From Bradyrhizobium genosp. SA-3 (GTDB taxonomy: Bacteria > Pseudomonadota > Alphaproteobacteria > Rhizobiales > Xanthobacteraceae), in assembly GCF_004212635.1 (NCBI RefSeq), contig NZ_PSRT01000069.1:1-46592 (forward strand): a stretch of DNA of 46,592 bases, in the 5' to 3' direction. The translations under genes and the position numbers were made by a program. Shown here in pieces: positions 16,568 through 25,035 of the stretch. The notes under the pieces were generated by a model, which had not been told where the DNA came from, searched no databases, and saw nothing but the letters and a program-made list of their open reading frames with translations. Position 1 is the stretch's first letter; every line of letters begins with the position of its first letter.

Positions 16568-18048
16568 CTACGACATGAACCGCATCAACTTCTCCAACCG
16601 CGCGATCTTGCCGCCATAGGGCGGATAGAGGTCTGCGAGTCGGTTGAACTTGGAGCGATAGAACACCGGCTTCAGCTTGCTGAAGGTGCGAAAGCCCCAT
16701 TCGCCGTGATAGGCGCCGGTGCCGGATGCGCCGACGCCGCCCATCGGCTGGTTGATTTGCGTGAAGTGGAACAGGCAATCGTTGACGGTGACGCCGCCGG
16801 AGATGGTGCGTGCCAGCACCTCGTCGCGTGCGTTGCTGTCCTTGCCGAACCAGTACAGCGCCAGCGGCCGGTCGCGGGCGTTGACGAAGGCGATGGCGTC
16901 GGCCGGATCGCGATAGCCCAGCACCGGCAGCACCGGCCCAAAGATCTCCTCCTGCATCACGGCCATCGCTTCGGTCGCACTGAGGATCAGCGTCGGCGGG
17001 AATTTGCGGTGCGCCTTCCAGTTGGGATCGTCGGGCCTTGCCGGTTGCAGGATCTTGGCGCCGCTCTGGGCCGCATCCGCGACGAGGCCTTCGAGCCGCG
17101 CATAGTGCCGGTCGGAAATGACGGAGGTGTAGTCCTTGTTGGCGGGATCGGTGCCGAACATGCGCCGCATCTGTGCGCGCACCTTTTCGGCAAAGGACTG
17201 TACCGAATTCTCCGGCACCAGCACATAATCCGGCGCGATGCAGGTCTGTCCCGCATTGAGCAGCTTTCCATAGGCGATGCGCTCGGCTGCTTCGTCGAGA
17301 TCCGCCGAGGCGTCGATGATCGCCGGCGACTTGCCGCCGAGCTCGAGCGTAACAGGCGTCAGATTGCGTCCCGCAGCCTCCGCGACCAGCCGCCCGACCC
17401 GCGTCGAGCCGGTGAAGACGAGATGATCGAATGGCAGGCGCGCAAAGCCCTTTGCGATCTCGTCCTCGATGCCGGTGACGAGCACTTCGGTGGCATCGAA
17501 CCTCTGCCCGACCGTCTCCTTCAGCAGCGCCGAGAAGTGCGGCACGAGCTCGCTCGGCTTGATGATGACACGGTTGCCGGCGGCGATGGCGCCGATCGCG
17601 GGCGCGAGCGTGAGCTGCAGCGGATAATTCCAGGGCGCGATGATGCCGACCACGCCGAGCGGCTGCGGCATCAGCCGGTTGCGCGCGGGCAGGAATTGCA
17701 GCGCGGTGGCGACGCGCTGGGGTTCATCCAGCTCTTCAAATGTTTGGTGGCATGCCGGATCTCGGAGAACACCAGCATGGTCTCGGCAATCGTGGTCTCG
17801 ACCGCCGAGCGGTGGCCGAAATCGGCCGAGATCGCCTGCCGGAAGCGCTCCTCGTTGTCCGCGACAACGCTGCGCAGCCGCGCCAGCCGGTCGAGCCGCT
17901 CGGCGAGGTCAGGCGCCGGCTCAGCCCGCGACCGCGCGACCATGGCATGGAAGGCATCCTCCAGCGCCCGCAGCGGGGTGCTTGTCAGGGGCTGGTCCAA
18001 GGCTGGGTCAAAGGCAGGGTCCAAGGCACGGTCCGAGGCACGGTCCAT
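16568..18048 (-). pseudogene. Aldehyde dehydrogenase (coniferyl-type), single frameshift
   Basis: ATG 18048 has GGGAGG 6 nt upstream. The first frame runs from 18048 through LKSWM near 17723; then the family sequence continues in the -1 frame as PQRVATALQFLPARNRLMPQ and on to MRFMS at 16568. The expected M-K-P-Q (ATG AAG CCC CAG) reads ATGAACCCCAG, that is, one lost G next to a C run. Joined length is about 493 residues. Downstream motifs are intact: APWNYPL, VIIKPSE, VTLELGGKSPAII, catalytic Cys in AGQTCIAPD and EEIFGPVLPV. It would oxidise an aldehyde with NAD(P). Either a recent pseudogene or a base-call error; the GMC remnant next door favours real decay. Confidence 0.85.
17986..18045 (-). 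repeat. Five-unit 12-nt tandem repeat in the ALDH 5' end
   Basis: Directly after the ATG, five 12-nt units encode DRAS, DRAL, DPAF, DPAL and DQPL. On the plus strand the unit is close to GGGTCCAAGGCA. The repeat adds about 20 residues ahead of the normal ALDH start of fold and could vary in copy number. Confidence 0.8.
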
Positions 18049-18358
18049 GGTGTTCCTCCCTAAAATGGGCGTCTGGCCCTGATTTTGTTGCGGCCAAGCT
18101 GGCCCTTTGCGGAACTCCTGGCAAGTGCATGCCAAACGGACCCAAAATCGCTCCATCCGTTGTCATAAAGTCGAAAAAAACGTTCCCGCAGCCCTTTCCA
18201 AAGGCAGCCCGCCTTGATACATACGCCTCGCACCCGACGGGCATCGCCCCGGGTTGCCTTCCAAGGAAGCCTTTGGGACGAGTGAGGCAAGCCACGCGAA
18301 CAGCGCGGGCCTCAACCGACCGTCCCGGCATTTTGGCGAAGGCAAAGCAAGTGTTTAA
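18049..18358. other. 310-bp region between ALDH and tRNA-fMet
   Basis: I see no convincing gene here. The short reading frames on the minus strand have no ribosome site or family resemblance. A run GTCGAAAAAAACG lies at about 18172-18183. The tRNA promoter must lie in the last ~60 bp, but no clear -35/-10 pair can be named. Confidence 0.5.
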
Positions 18359-18435
<77 letters not shown>

Positions 18436-18461
18436 AATTCGGATTGACCGGATCCGATATG

Positions 18462-18493
18462 AAAATGGCCCGCATGACGCGGGCCATTTTTGT
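18462..18493 (+). terminator. Rho-independent terminator after tRNA-fMet
   Basis: AAAATGGCCCGC (18462-18473), loop ATGAC, then GCGGGCCATTTT (18479-18490), followed by TTGTTTT. The 12-bp stem plus T-rich tail is a textbook terminator. Confidence 0.92.
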
Positions 18494-18709
18494 TTTGGGG
18501 GCATCGATCGTGCATGTCCCACCTCGGCGAAGCCGACGACACGCCACCTCATCATAGGCGAAGGTGTCGGACCCAAGGGCGATCAGTCCACTGAATGAGA
18601 ATGCATTCTGCAAGGAACCCGGGGTGAGTCCGGGCGTCAACACGGGGACTATGGGGGCGCGATCCGGTACTCACTTGTTGGTTTGCCGTCGTTCCGAAGG
18701 ACTGGTCCA

Positions 18710-19609
18710 ATGAAGTTCGAGGATTTCGAGACCGCTAATGTCCAGGCGGACGAAGCAGGAATCTGCATACGCCACGCCGGTTCGGGGCCGGCCGTTCTCC
18801 TGTTGCACGGATTCCCGCAGACGCATCTGATGTGGCGAAGCGTTGCGCCGCTGCTCGCCGAGCACTTTACCGTGGTCTGCGCCGACCTTCGCGGATACGG
18901 CCGCAGCAGCTGCCCTCCCTCCGGGGCGGATCATGCGCCTTATGCAAAACGGGCGATGGCGAAGGACATGGTTTCTGTCATGACAAAACTTGGCTTCGAT
19001 CGTTTTTCGGTTGCAGGCCATGATCGCGGTGGCCGTGTTGCTTATCGGCTCGCGCTCGACCAAGGCCAGCGCGTGGAGCGGCTTGCCGTCCTTGACGTCG
19101 TCCCGATTGCCGATGCCTGGGAGCGCGCCGACAAAAAACTGGCAGTCGGGTATTGGCCGTGGTCATTGCTTGCTCAGCCGGAACCTCTTCCGGAGCGGCT
19201 AGTGTCGGCAGCTCCCGATGCCGTCATCGACAATGCACTCGATGGCTGGGGCTCTGCAGCAAGCAGCTTCAGTCCAGCTGTCCGAGCCGCCTATGTCGAA
19301 GCGCTGAGCGATGAGGCGCATGTGCACGCCGTCTGCGAGGAATATCGCGCGGCAGCGACAATCGATCACGAGCACGATTTGGCGGATCGTCGTTCCGGCC
19401 GCCGGATCGACTGTCCCGTCCTCGTTCTCTGGAGCGGCCGCGGCCCCTTGAATTCGTGGTACGCAAGCGAGGGTGGGCCCTTGGGGCTATGGCGCACCTG
19501 GGCCGACGACGTGCAAGGAAAGGCGCTTGATGGAGGGCACTTCTTCCCGGAAGAGCTTCCGCAGCAGACTGCAGACGAGCTGCATCGATTTTTCAGTAGC
19601 ACTAGCTAG
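18710..19609 (+). CDS. Fluoroacetate dehalogenase-like alpha/beta hydrolase with altered halide pocket
   Basis: 299 aa from ATG 18710 (AAGG 9 nt upstream). The order and spacing of motifs match the Rhodopseudomonas fluoroacetate dehalogenase RPA1163: HGFPQTH (33-39), nucleophile D105 with R106 and R109 in AGHDRGGR, acid D129 in VLDVVP, Y212 in CEEYRA and base H277 in GGHFFPEE. The fluoride pocket His155-Trp156 of that enzyme aligns with P150-W151 (YWPWSLLAQ), so the histidine is lost while the tryptophan and tyrosine are kept. Defluorination is therefore doubtful; chloro- or bromo-acetate, or another small ester or epoxide, may be the substrate. Cytoplasmic. No regulator or transporter adjoins it; it lies just after tRNA-fMet. 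Confidence 0.85.
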   Translation: MKFEDFETANVQADEAGICIRHAGSGPAVLLLHGFPQTHLMWRSVAPLLAEHFTVVCADLRGYGRSSCPPSGADHAPYAKRAMAKDMVSVMTKLGFDRFSVAGHDRGGRVAYRLALDQGQRVERLAVLDVVPIADAWERADKKLAVGYWPWSLLAQPEPLPERLVSAAPDAVIDNALDGWGSAASSFSPAVRAAYVEALSDEAHVHAVCEEYRAAATIDHEHDLADRRSGRRIDCPVLVLWSGRGPLNSWYASEGGPLGLWRTWADDVQGKALDGGHFFPEELPQQTADELHRFFSSTS

Positions 19610-19717
19610 CAGATCAGACGCATTGGGCCAGGGGTGATCGTTCTCGATGCCTTATCGGAGCCGAGAAAGCTTTAGTGCCAGAGCAGGGCGCAACCTCGTT
19701 CTGGAGAGCGCGCCTTC

Positions 19718-20755
19718 TCAAAACGCCGTAATCACCTTCCCATCCGCTCCCACTAGCCTCGACGGCGCCTCCCCAAACACCAGCCCCTCCGGCTGAAACT
19801 TGATCGTTGTCCCGCCCTCGACGAACTCCGCGAAATTCCGCGGCGTTGCCGAGTGCACGCCGTTGGCCAGGAAGTCGTCGATCTCGTAGCAGGTGTCGGG
19901 CTTGCCGCCGGAGCCTTCGCTCAAAAACTTCTGGAAGGTCTGGCTCGTGATCTTCGCCTTCTTGCGTGCCGACCAGTTGGTGTAGCGGCGGTAGAGTTTT
20001 GGCGGGATCACCGGGCCCTTGTCGGTCGTGAGCACATCGGTCTCGCCAGCCCTGGGCTCGCGCAGGTCGAAGTCGAAGGCGCCAATCGTTTTGGCGAGAT
20101 GCTTCCAGACCGGCAGCTTCTTCGCACGCGCGGGCTTGGCGAGGGCAAGGAAAGCCTTGATCTCGTCCTCGTTCATCGAGGAGTAGAACGTCGGATAGGC
20201 AAAGCCCCGCTCGACCAGCCAGTGGTTGATGTCGATTGTCTCGCCGCCGACCGTCACCTCGATGTCGCCGACCAGTCGTCCATAGGTGTCGAACACCTCG
20301 TTCGGCGCATCGACATGGGTGAACACCCGGCAGGGAAGCGTGGCTCCGCCGGCACTGCCGAGGAAGTCATGCAGCGCCTTGCTCGCGGTGGCGCCGAGGA
20401 ATTGCCGGTAGGAATGCGTGACCTCGTGATAGGCCTGCTTCTTGGCCTCCGTCAGTCCCTTCTTCTCGGCGGTCGTGAGCGGCGACGGCTGATAGTGTAG
20501 CTCCGGTGCGTCGATGCCCTGGAGGCGGACGGTGAGCTTGCCGTTCTTGATTGGCGCCGTCGCGGTGCGGCCCTTGACCTTGGCGCCCGCGAAGACATGG
20601 GTCGGCTGGGACGGCGAGGTGTCGTTCTTACGGAAGCGGATCGCGTCCGGCGCGATGGCCACCACCACCTTGGTGGTGTCGGCGTCCGACCGCCCCTCCG
20701 GCCAGAACTGCTCGACCTCGATGGTGCCTTCGACCTCCAGCAGTCCCACGGGCAT
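19718..20755 (-). CDS. SNase-like (thermonuclease-fold) protein with extra domains
   Basis: 345 aa, twice the size of a simple thermonuclease. The middle (about 70-195) has the SNase signature VRLQGIDAPEL with R77, D82 and E85 in the places of Arg35, Asp40 and Glu43 of staphylococcal nuclease, then FDTYGRLVGDI with R160 (Arg87 equivalent) and ERGFAYPTFY. Unusually it has a ~70-residue N-terminal part before the fold and ~150 residues after it, and no signal peptide, so it is probably cytoplasmic and not a secreted scavenger. The C-terminal part (KLYRRYTNWSARKKAK ...) is unrecognised. AGGAG lies 7 nt before ATG 20755. Single gene. Confidence 0.8.
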   Translation of the reverse strand: MPVGLLEVEGTIEVEQFWPEGRSDADTTKVVVAIAPDAIRFRKNDTSPSQPTHVFAGAKVKGRTATAPIKNGKLTVRLQGIDAPELHYQPSPLTTAEKKGLTEAKKQAYHEVTHSYRQFLGATASKALHDFLGSAGGATLPCRVFTHVDAPNEVFDTYGRLVGDIEVTVGGETIDINHWLVERGFAYPTFYSSMNEDEIKAFLALAKPARAKKLPVWKHLAKTIGAFDFDLREPRAGETDVLTTDKGPVIPPKLYRRYTNWSARKKAKITSQTFQKFLSEGSGGKPDTCYEIDDFLANGVHSATPRNFAEFVEGGTTIKFQPEGLVFGEAPSRLVGADGKVITAF

Positions 20756-21177
20756 CGGCCGCTCCTGTCAAACGAACGCAACGGTTGCTTTCCGCGGAGA
20801 CGACTCGCGCGCAGTGAGGAGCAACGGATCATCTTCCTGCGACAGGCCCATGACGGCAGGTGGGACAGGCGCGATGCGGCTGCGGCGACAGCTTGCGACT
20901 TACACGAAGCTGACAGCGGCGTTCTCGCAGTGGATGAGCTCGAAGGGGCTAAGCGACGGACGGCAGGCCTTGGGCGAACGGCGATCAGTCGCAACAAACC
21001 CCCGCGCGCCTGTCGCGCGGGGGCGGCAATGGGTTCTTGAACCAACAATGCTTGTGGAAGATCACGATCTGTACGGACAGACCATCGTCAAATGCGCGTG
21101 TCCGCACCCAATTGCTGGGGCCGGATGCCAGCCCACCCGTCGGCACGCCCCCGAAATATACCCTTCTCCTCTGCTGC
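20756..21177. other. Intergenic stretch without a gene; hairpin at 20999-21023
   Basis: No supported gene. The notable element is a perfect 10-bp stem CCCCCGCGCG / CGCGCGGGGG with loop CCTGT (20999-21023). On the minus strand it is followed by TTTGTTGC, so it resembles a terminator of a minus-strand transcript, although no minus-strand gene now ends there. Confidence 0.55.
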
Positions 21178-21828
21178 ATGATGAAGAGCTTCACCCACAC
21201 CGTCATGGGCGAGCTCGACGTCGCCGAACAGCTCCAACAACAAGCTTCCGCGATCGCGGACGAGACCAACCGTCCCTACGACCGCGTCGCCGCGGCCTAT
21301 AGCGGCGGATGGCTGAAGCTGGGGCAGAACGATCCGGCGGCGGCAGCTTCCATCCTCGAGGACGGCTTCGTCCTCGCGCAGAAGCACGGCATCCGGCTGT
21401 TCGTGCCGGTGCTCGCCTGCCATCTCGGCATGGCCTATCTGGAGCAGGGCCTGCTCGATCGGGCGCGGGGCATGCTGACCGACGCGCGCGAGGAGGCGAA
21501 GGCGGTCGGCTATACCTCGGCGGTGCTGCGCAGCTCGATCTACCTGGCGTTGGCCACCTACCGCCTCGGCGATGTCAGGGGTGCGCAGAACATGCTGCGC
21601 GAGGCGCGCAACACGGCGCGCCAGCAGGGGTTTTCGGGCCTCGAGGCCGAGGCCCTGTTTGGCGAAGCCGTGGTGACGCCGGCGTCCAGCGCCGAAAACA
21701 GGGCGGCCATGCTCGCTTCCTTGCGCGCCGCTATCGCGATCGCCTCCGAGAGCGGCGCGCTGCCGCTTCAGCACAAGGCCGAGGCGATGCTAGGCGAGAT
21801 GCTCGCCCAAGGCGACGAGCTCACCTGA
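21178..21828 (+). pseudogene. TPR-repeat C-terminal fragment of a larger signalling or regulatory protein
   Basis: About 216 residues of clean TPR-like helical pairs (MGELDVAEQLQQQASAIADE, WLKLGQNDPAAAASILEDG, GMAYLEQGLLDRARGMLTDA, ALATYRLGDVRGAQNMLREA), ending naturally at 21828. The sequence resembles the C-terminal TPR part of large adenylate-cyclase/ATPase-type proteins common in Bradyrhizobium, which are over 900 residues. There is no ribosome site before ATG 21178 and the in-frame sequence upstream (21037-21177) is unlike protein. So it is probably the 3' end of a gene whose front has been lost. A short free-standing TPR protein is the alternative. Confidence 0.6.
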
Positions 21829-22162
21829 ACCCTGCGCACTTCATCTGTTGGGCGTGCGATGGTACCGTCGTGTCGGTTTTTCTGCCCGACGGGTCAATTA
21901 AATATTGCAGCTGATACAAAGGCTTAGCGTGACACTTCTACTGTGCATGGGGTTGTTTTTTCACATTTTTGCAGGCTCCGTCATCGTCCAGCGCAGAGGA
22001 CGGCATGCCCGTATCTCCGCCGATGACAAAGTCCCTTGCGCGCGCAGCAAGGTCGGCTACCGTTGGCACTAGCCGCAGGGCCAGGTGACTTTTGGTTTTC
22101 AATTTCTAGCATCCGATTCTCCGGCGCCGCGATGGCGCGACGCCCACCGAACGAGGCGGGCC
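21829..22162. other. 334-bp intergenic region upstream of opgC
   Basis: Contains a stem CGTGTCGG-TTTTTCTG-CCCGACGGG region (about 21869-21894) followed by TCAATTAAATA, and an AT-richer part (GGGGTTGTTTTTTCACATTTTTGC, about 21950-21973 in outline). It may hold the opgC promoter. No gene is supported. Confidence 0.4.
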
Positions 22163-23380
22163 ATGATTACACGGGACCAGTCGGCACTTTTGGCGCCGGT
22201 CGAGCGCGACCTGCGGCTCGATCTCTTCCGCGGCATCGGCCTGTGGATGATCTTCCTAGACCACATCCCGCACGACGTCGTGGCCTGGCTGACGCTGCGC
22301 AACTACGGCTTCAGCGACGCCGCCGAGTTCTTCGTCTTCATCTCCGGCTATCTGGTCGGCTGGATCTATGGACCGATCGTCGCGGGAGGCTGGTTTCTCG
22401 CCGCGGCCAAGCGGCTGTGGCGGCGCGCGGCCGAGCTGTATGTCGCCCACATCATGCTGTTCCTGCTGTTCACGGCGCAGATCGCGCGCACCGTACGTCG
22501 CTTCGACAATCCGATGTACGAGCACGAGTTCAACGTGTTTAATTTCCTGGCGCATCCGGACGAGCTGATCGGGCAGGCGATCCTCCTGAAATACAAGCCG
22601 GTCAATCTCGACGTGCTGCCGCTCTACATCACGCTGGTGTTCGCCTCGCCCTTCATCGTGTGGTGCCTGGAGCGCCGACCGAACCTGACGCTCGCCGGCT
22701 CCGTCGTGCTCTACGTGCTGTCGCGCTGGTTCGACTGGAACATCGCGTCCTATCCGCCCGGTGCGACCTGGTACTTCAATCCGTTCTGCTGGCAGCTGAT
22801 GTTCGTGTTCGCGGCCTGGTGCGGCATCGGCCAGATCGACAAGGTCGCGACATGGGTATGGTCGAAGGCGGTGATGGGGCTGGCCGCAGTCTGGCTGGTC
22901 TTCGCGCTGCTGATCGTGATGACCTGGCACGTCCCTGCGCTCGAGGCGCTGATCCCGAAATCGATGATCAAGGCGATCTACCCGATCGACAAGACCGATC
23001 TCGACATGCTGCGCTTCACGCATTTCCTGGCGCTGGCGATCTGGGTGACTCATTTCCTCTCGCGCAAATGGCGGGCGCTGCATTCAAAATGGCTGCGGCC
23101 CGTGATCCTCTGCGGCCAGCATTCGCTGCCGATCTTCTGCCTCGGGGTGTTCCTGTCGTTCTCGGCGCACTGGATCCTGACGCAATACACCAAGGGCGTC
23201 TGGGAGCAGCTCGCCGTCTCCATCGTCGGCATCGTCATCATGGTCGGCGCGGCCTGGCTGCTCGGCCGGGCCGAGCGCGTGCCGAACCTGTTCGTGAAGG
23301 TGACGGAGGTCGAGGAGGCCGACACCGCATTGGACAACGCGCCGGCCGTGAGCGCTGCCGCCGCGCCTGCGAGCCGCTGA
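22163..23380 (+). CDS. opgC: OpgC-type membrane acyltransferase (periplasmic glucan succinylation)
   Basis: 405 aa from ATG 22163, preferred over an upstream in-frame ATG because GAGG lies 6 nt before it and the sequence RDLRLDLFRGIGLWMIFLDH begins the fold. It has about ten hydrophobic segments spread along its length and the OpgC features FRGIG, FISGYLVGW, and a run of conserved histidines. OpgC transfers succinyl groups to osmoregulated periplasmic glucans at the inner membrane. A proline/alanine-rich tail closes the protein. The DUF2059 gene starts 35 bp later, so the two are probably co-transcribed. Glucan synthesis genes are not in the window. Confidence 0.85.
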   Translation: MITRDQSALLAPVERDLRLDLFRGIGLWMIFLDHIPHDVVAWLTLRNYGFSDAAEFFVFISGYLVGWIYGPIVAGGWFLAAAKRLWRRAAELYVAHIMLFLLFTAQIARTVRRFDNPMYEHEFNVFNFLAHPDELIGQAILLKYKPVNLDVLPLYITLVFASPFIVWCLERRPNLTLAGSVVLYVLSRWFDWNIASYPPGATWYFNPFCWQLMFVFAAWCGIGQIDKVATWVWSKAVMGLAAVWLVFALLIVMTWHVPALEALIPKSMIKAIYPIDKTDLDMLRFTHFLALAIWVTHFLSRKWRALHSKWLRPVILCGQHSLPIFCLGVFLSFSAHWILTQYTKGVWEQLAVSIVGIVIMVGAAWLLGRAERVPNLFVKVTEVEEADTALDNAPAVSAAAAPASR

Positions 23381-23415
23381 ACGCACCGCGCCGCCTGCAT
23401 TCTCACGGAGGGTCC

Positions 23416-23904
23416 ATGTCCAGACGTTTGTCGACAATCGCCGGCATCTTCCTGCTCCTCGTCTGCGGGGCGTCGGCCCAGGCGCCGTCACCCGAGGCGA
23501 TGACCGCAGCGCGCAAGCTCGTGGTCACCTTGAAGATCGCGGATCAGTATCGCACGCTGCTGCCGCAGCTCCTGCTCAAGCTGAGGCCCGTGGTCGCCCA
23601 GGACAGGCCGGAGATCGAGCGCGACTATGACGCGATGACGGCCCCTGGCTCCGAGATCTACGCCCCGTTCCTGGCATCGATCATCGACCAGGTCGCCGCG
23701 CTCTATGCTGCGAGCTTCACGGTGGATGAGCTGCGCCAGATCGAGGCGTTCTATGCCCAGCCGGCAGGGCAGAAATTCCTGGCGAAGTCGGACGCGCTGG
23801 CGCAGGCGGGCGCCCAGATCGGCCAGGACGTCAGCCTGAAGGCCGCCGACGAATTGAAGCAGCGCCTGATCGAGGCGCTGCGCCAGAAGGGACACAAGCT
23901 CTGA
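23416..23904 (+). CDS. DUF2059 secreted protein
   Basis: 162 aa from ATG 23416 with GGAGGG 3 nt upstream. A Sec signal peptide is evident: SRRLSTIAGIFLLLVCGASAQA with cleavage likely after ASA. The mature part is helical (about 25-160), with the DUF2059 motif VDELRQIEAFYAQPAGQKFL near 112-131. It is probably periplasmic and of unknown function. It follows opgC by 35 bp, which suggests an envelope role, and is convergent with the ABC permease gene. Confidence 0.85.
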   Translation: MSRRLSTIAGIFLLLVCGASAQAPSPEAMTAARKLVVTLKIADQYRTLLPQLLLKLRPVVAQDRPEIERDYDAMTAPGSEIYAPFLASIIDQVAALYAASFTVDELRQIEAFYAQPAGQKFLAKSDALAQAGAQIGQDVSLKAADELKQRLIEALRQKGHKL

Positions 23905-23920
23905 ACCGCGCGACTGCGGG

Positions 23921-25033
23921 CTAGGCCAGAAACGCGCGGAAGCGCCGCAGCGCGATCACGAAGAAGATGCCGCCGATCAGCGTGAGCGCGACGAGCTGCG
24001 GCCACACCGCCTCGAGGCCAGCGCCGCGGAACAGGATCGCCTGCGCGAGCATCACGAAATGCGTGTTGGGCGCCGCCAGCATGATGTCCTGGACGAATTG
24101 GGGCATGCTTTCCCGTGGCGTCATGCTGCCTGAAAGCGTCTGTAGCGGCAGCAGGATCATGATCAGCAGCAGCCCGAACTGCGGCATCGATCCGGCGACC
24201 GTGGCCAGGAAGATGCCCATGCTGGTGGTGGCGAACAGCTGCAGCGCCGCGCCGAGTAGGAACAGCGCCAGCGAGCCGTCGATCGTGACCGCCAGCCATC
24301 CCTTCACCACGAAGCCGATCGACAGGGCGGAGGCAACCAGCACCACCGCTCCCATCGACCAGACCTTGCTCACCATGATCTCCAAGGGGGCAACCGGCAT
24401 CACCAGGAGGTGCTCGATCGTGCCGTGCTCGCGCTCGCGGATCAGCGCTGCGCCGGTCAGGATGATCGAGAGCATGGTGATCGAGGTGATCACCTGGTCG
24501 ATGGCGCCGAACCATGACTTCTTCAGCTCGGGGTTGAAGCGCGCCCGCAGCGCCAGCTCGATCGGCGGCGTCTGCGCATCGCGGGTGTGTGCCAGAAACT
24601 CCGCGACCTCCGCGCTGACGATCTGCTCGACATAGCCGCCGCCGTTGAACGCTTGCGAGATTCGCGTGGCGTCGACGTTGAGCTGGATGGCTGGCGACTT
24701 GCGCGCCAGCAGATCGCGCTGGAAGTCCGGCGGGATGTCCAGCGCGAAGGTGTCGAGGCCGGCATCCATCCTCCGGTCCATCTCGTATTGCGAGATCAGG
24801 CGCGGCTTGGAGAAATAGGGCGCGGTGAACGCCATCTCGATGCGCGTCGAGACTGGCGAATGATCCTCGTCGACGATGGCGATCGCGGCGCAGTTCAGGG
24901 TCTCCGGCAGCGCTCTTGCTCCGGCATAGACCGCCAGCGTGAAGGAATAGACGATGAGTACCAGCAGCATGGGGTCACGCACCAGGCCGCGCAATTCCTT
25001 GATGCCGAGCTGGAGCACGTTGCCAAAGCGCAT
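23921..25033 (-). CDS. ABC-2 type permease (YhhJ/YbhR-like)
   Basis: 370 aa. One N-terminal membrane helix (about 24-44), a large periplasmic domain (about 50-175, including VDATRISQAFNGGGY), then five more helices in the C-terminal half, with the conserved EREHGTIEHLLVMPV motif after the second. This is the ABC2_membrane_3 pattern. It works with the RbbA-like fusion encoded 2 bp upstream and the HlyD protein before it, in the order seen in E. coli yhiI-rbbA-yhhJ. Likely export of an unknown compound through a periplasm-spanning complex. Confidence 0.9.
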   Translation of the reverse strand: MRFGNVLQLGIKELRGLVRDPMLLVLIVYSFTLAVYAGARALPETLNCAAIAIVDEDHSPVSTRIEMAFTAPYFSKPRLISQYEMDRRMDAGLDTFALDIPPDFQRDLLARKSPAIQLNVDATRISQAFNGGGYVEQIVSAEVAEFLAHTRDAQTPPIELALRARFNPELKKSWFGAIDQVITSITMLSIILTGAALIREREHGTIEHLLVMPVAPLEIMVSKVWSMGAVVLVASALSIGFVVKGWLAVTIDGSLALFLLGAALQLFATTSMGIFLATVAGSMPQFGLLLIMILLPLQTLSGSMTPRESMPQFVQDIMLAAPNTHFVMLAQAILFRGAGLEAVWPQLVALTLIGGIFFVIALRRFRAFLA

Positions 25034-25035
25034 GG

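Noticed and set aside
16559..18082. 507-aa open frame on the plus strand over the aldehyde dehydrogenase
   Set aside because: Antisense shadow with low-complexity composition; the minus-strand product has the catalytic motifs of ALDH.
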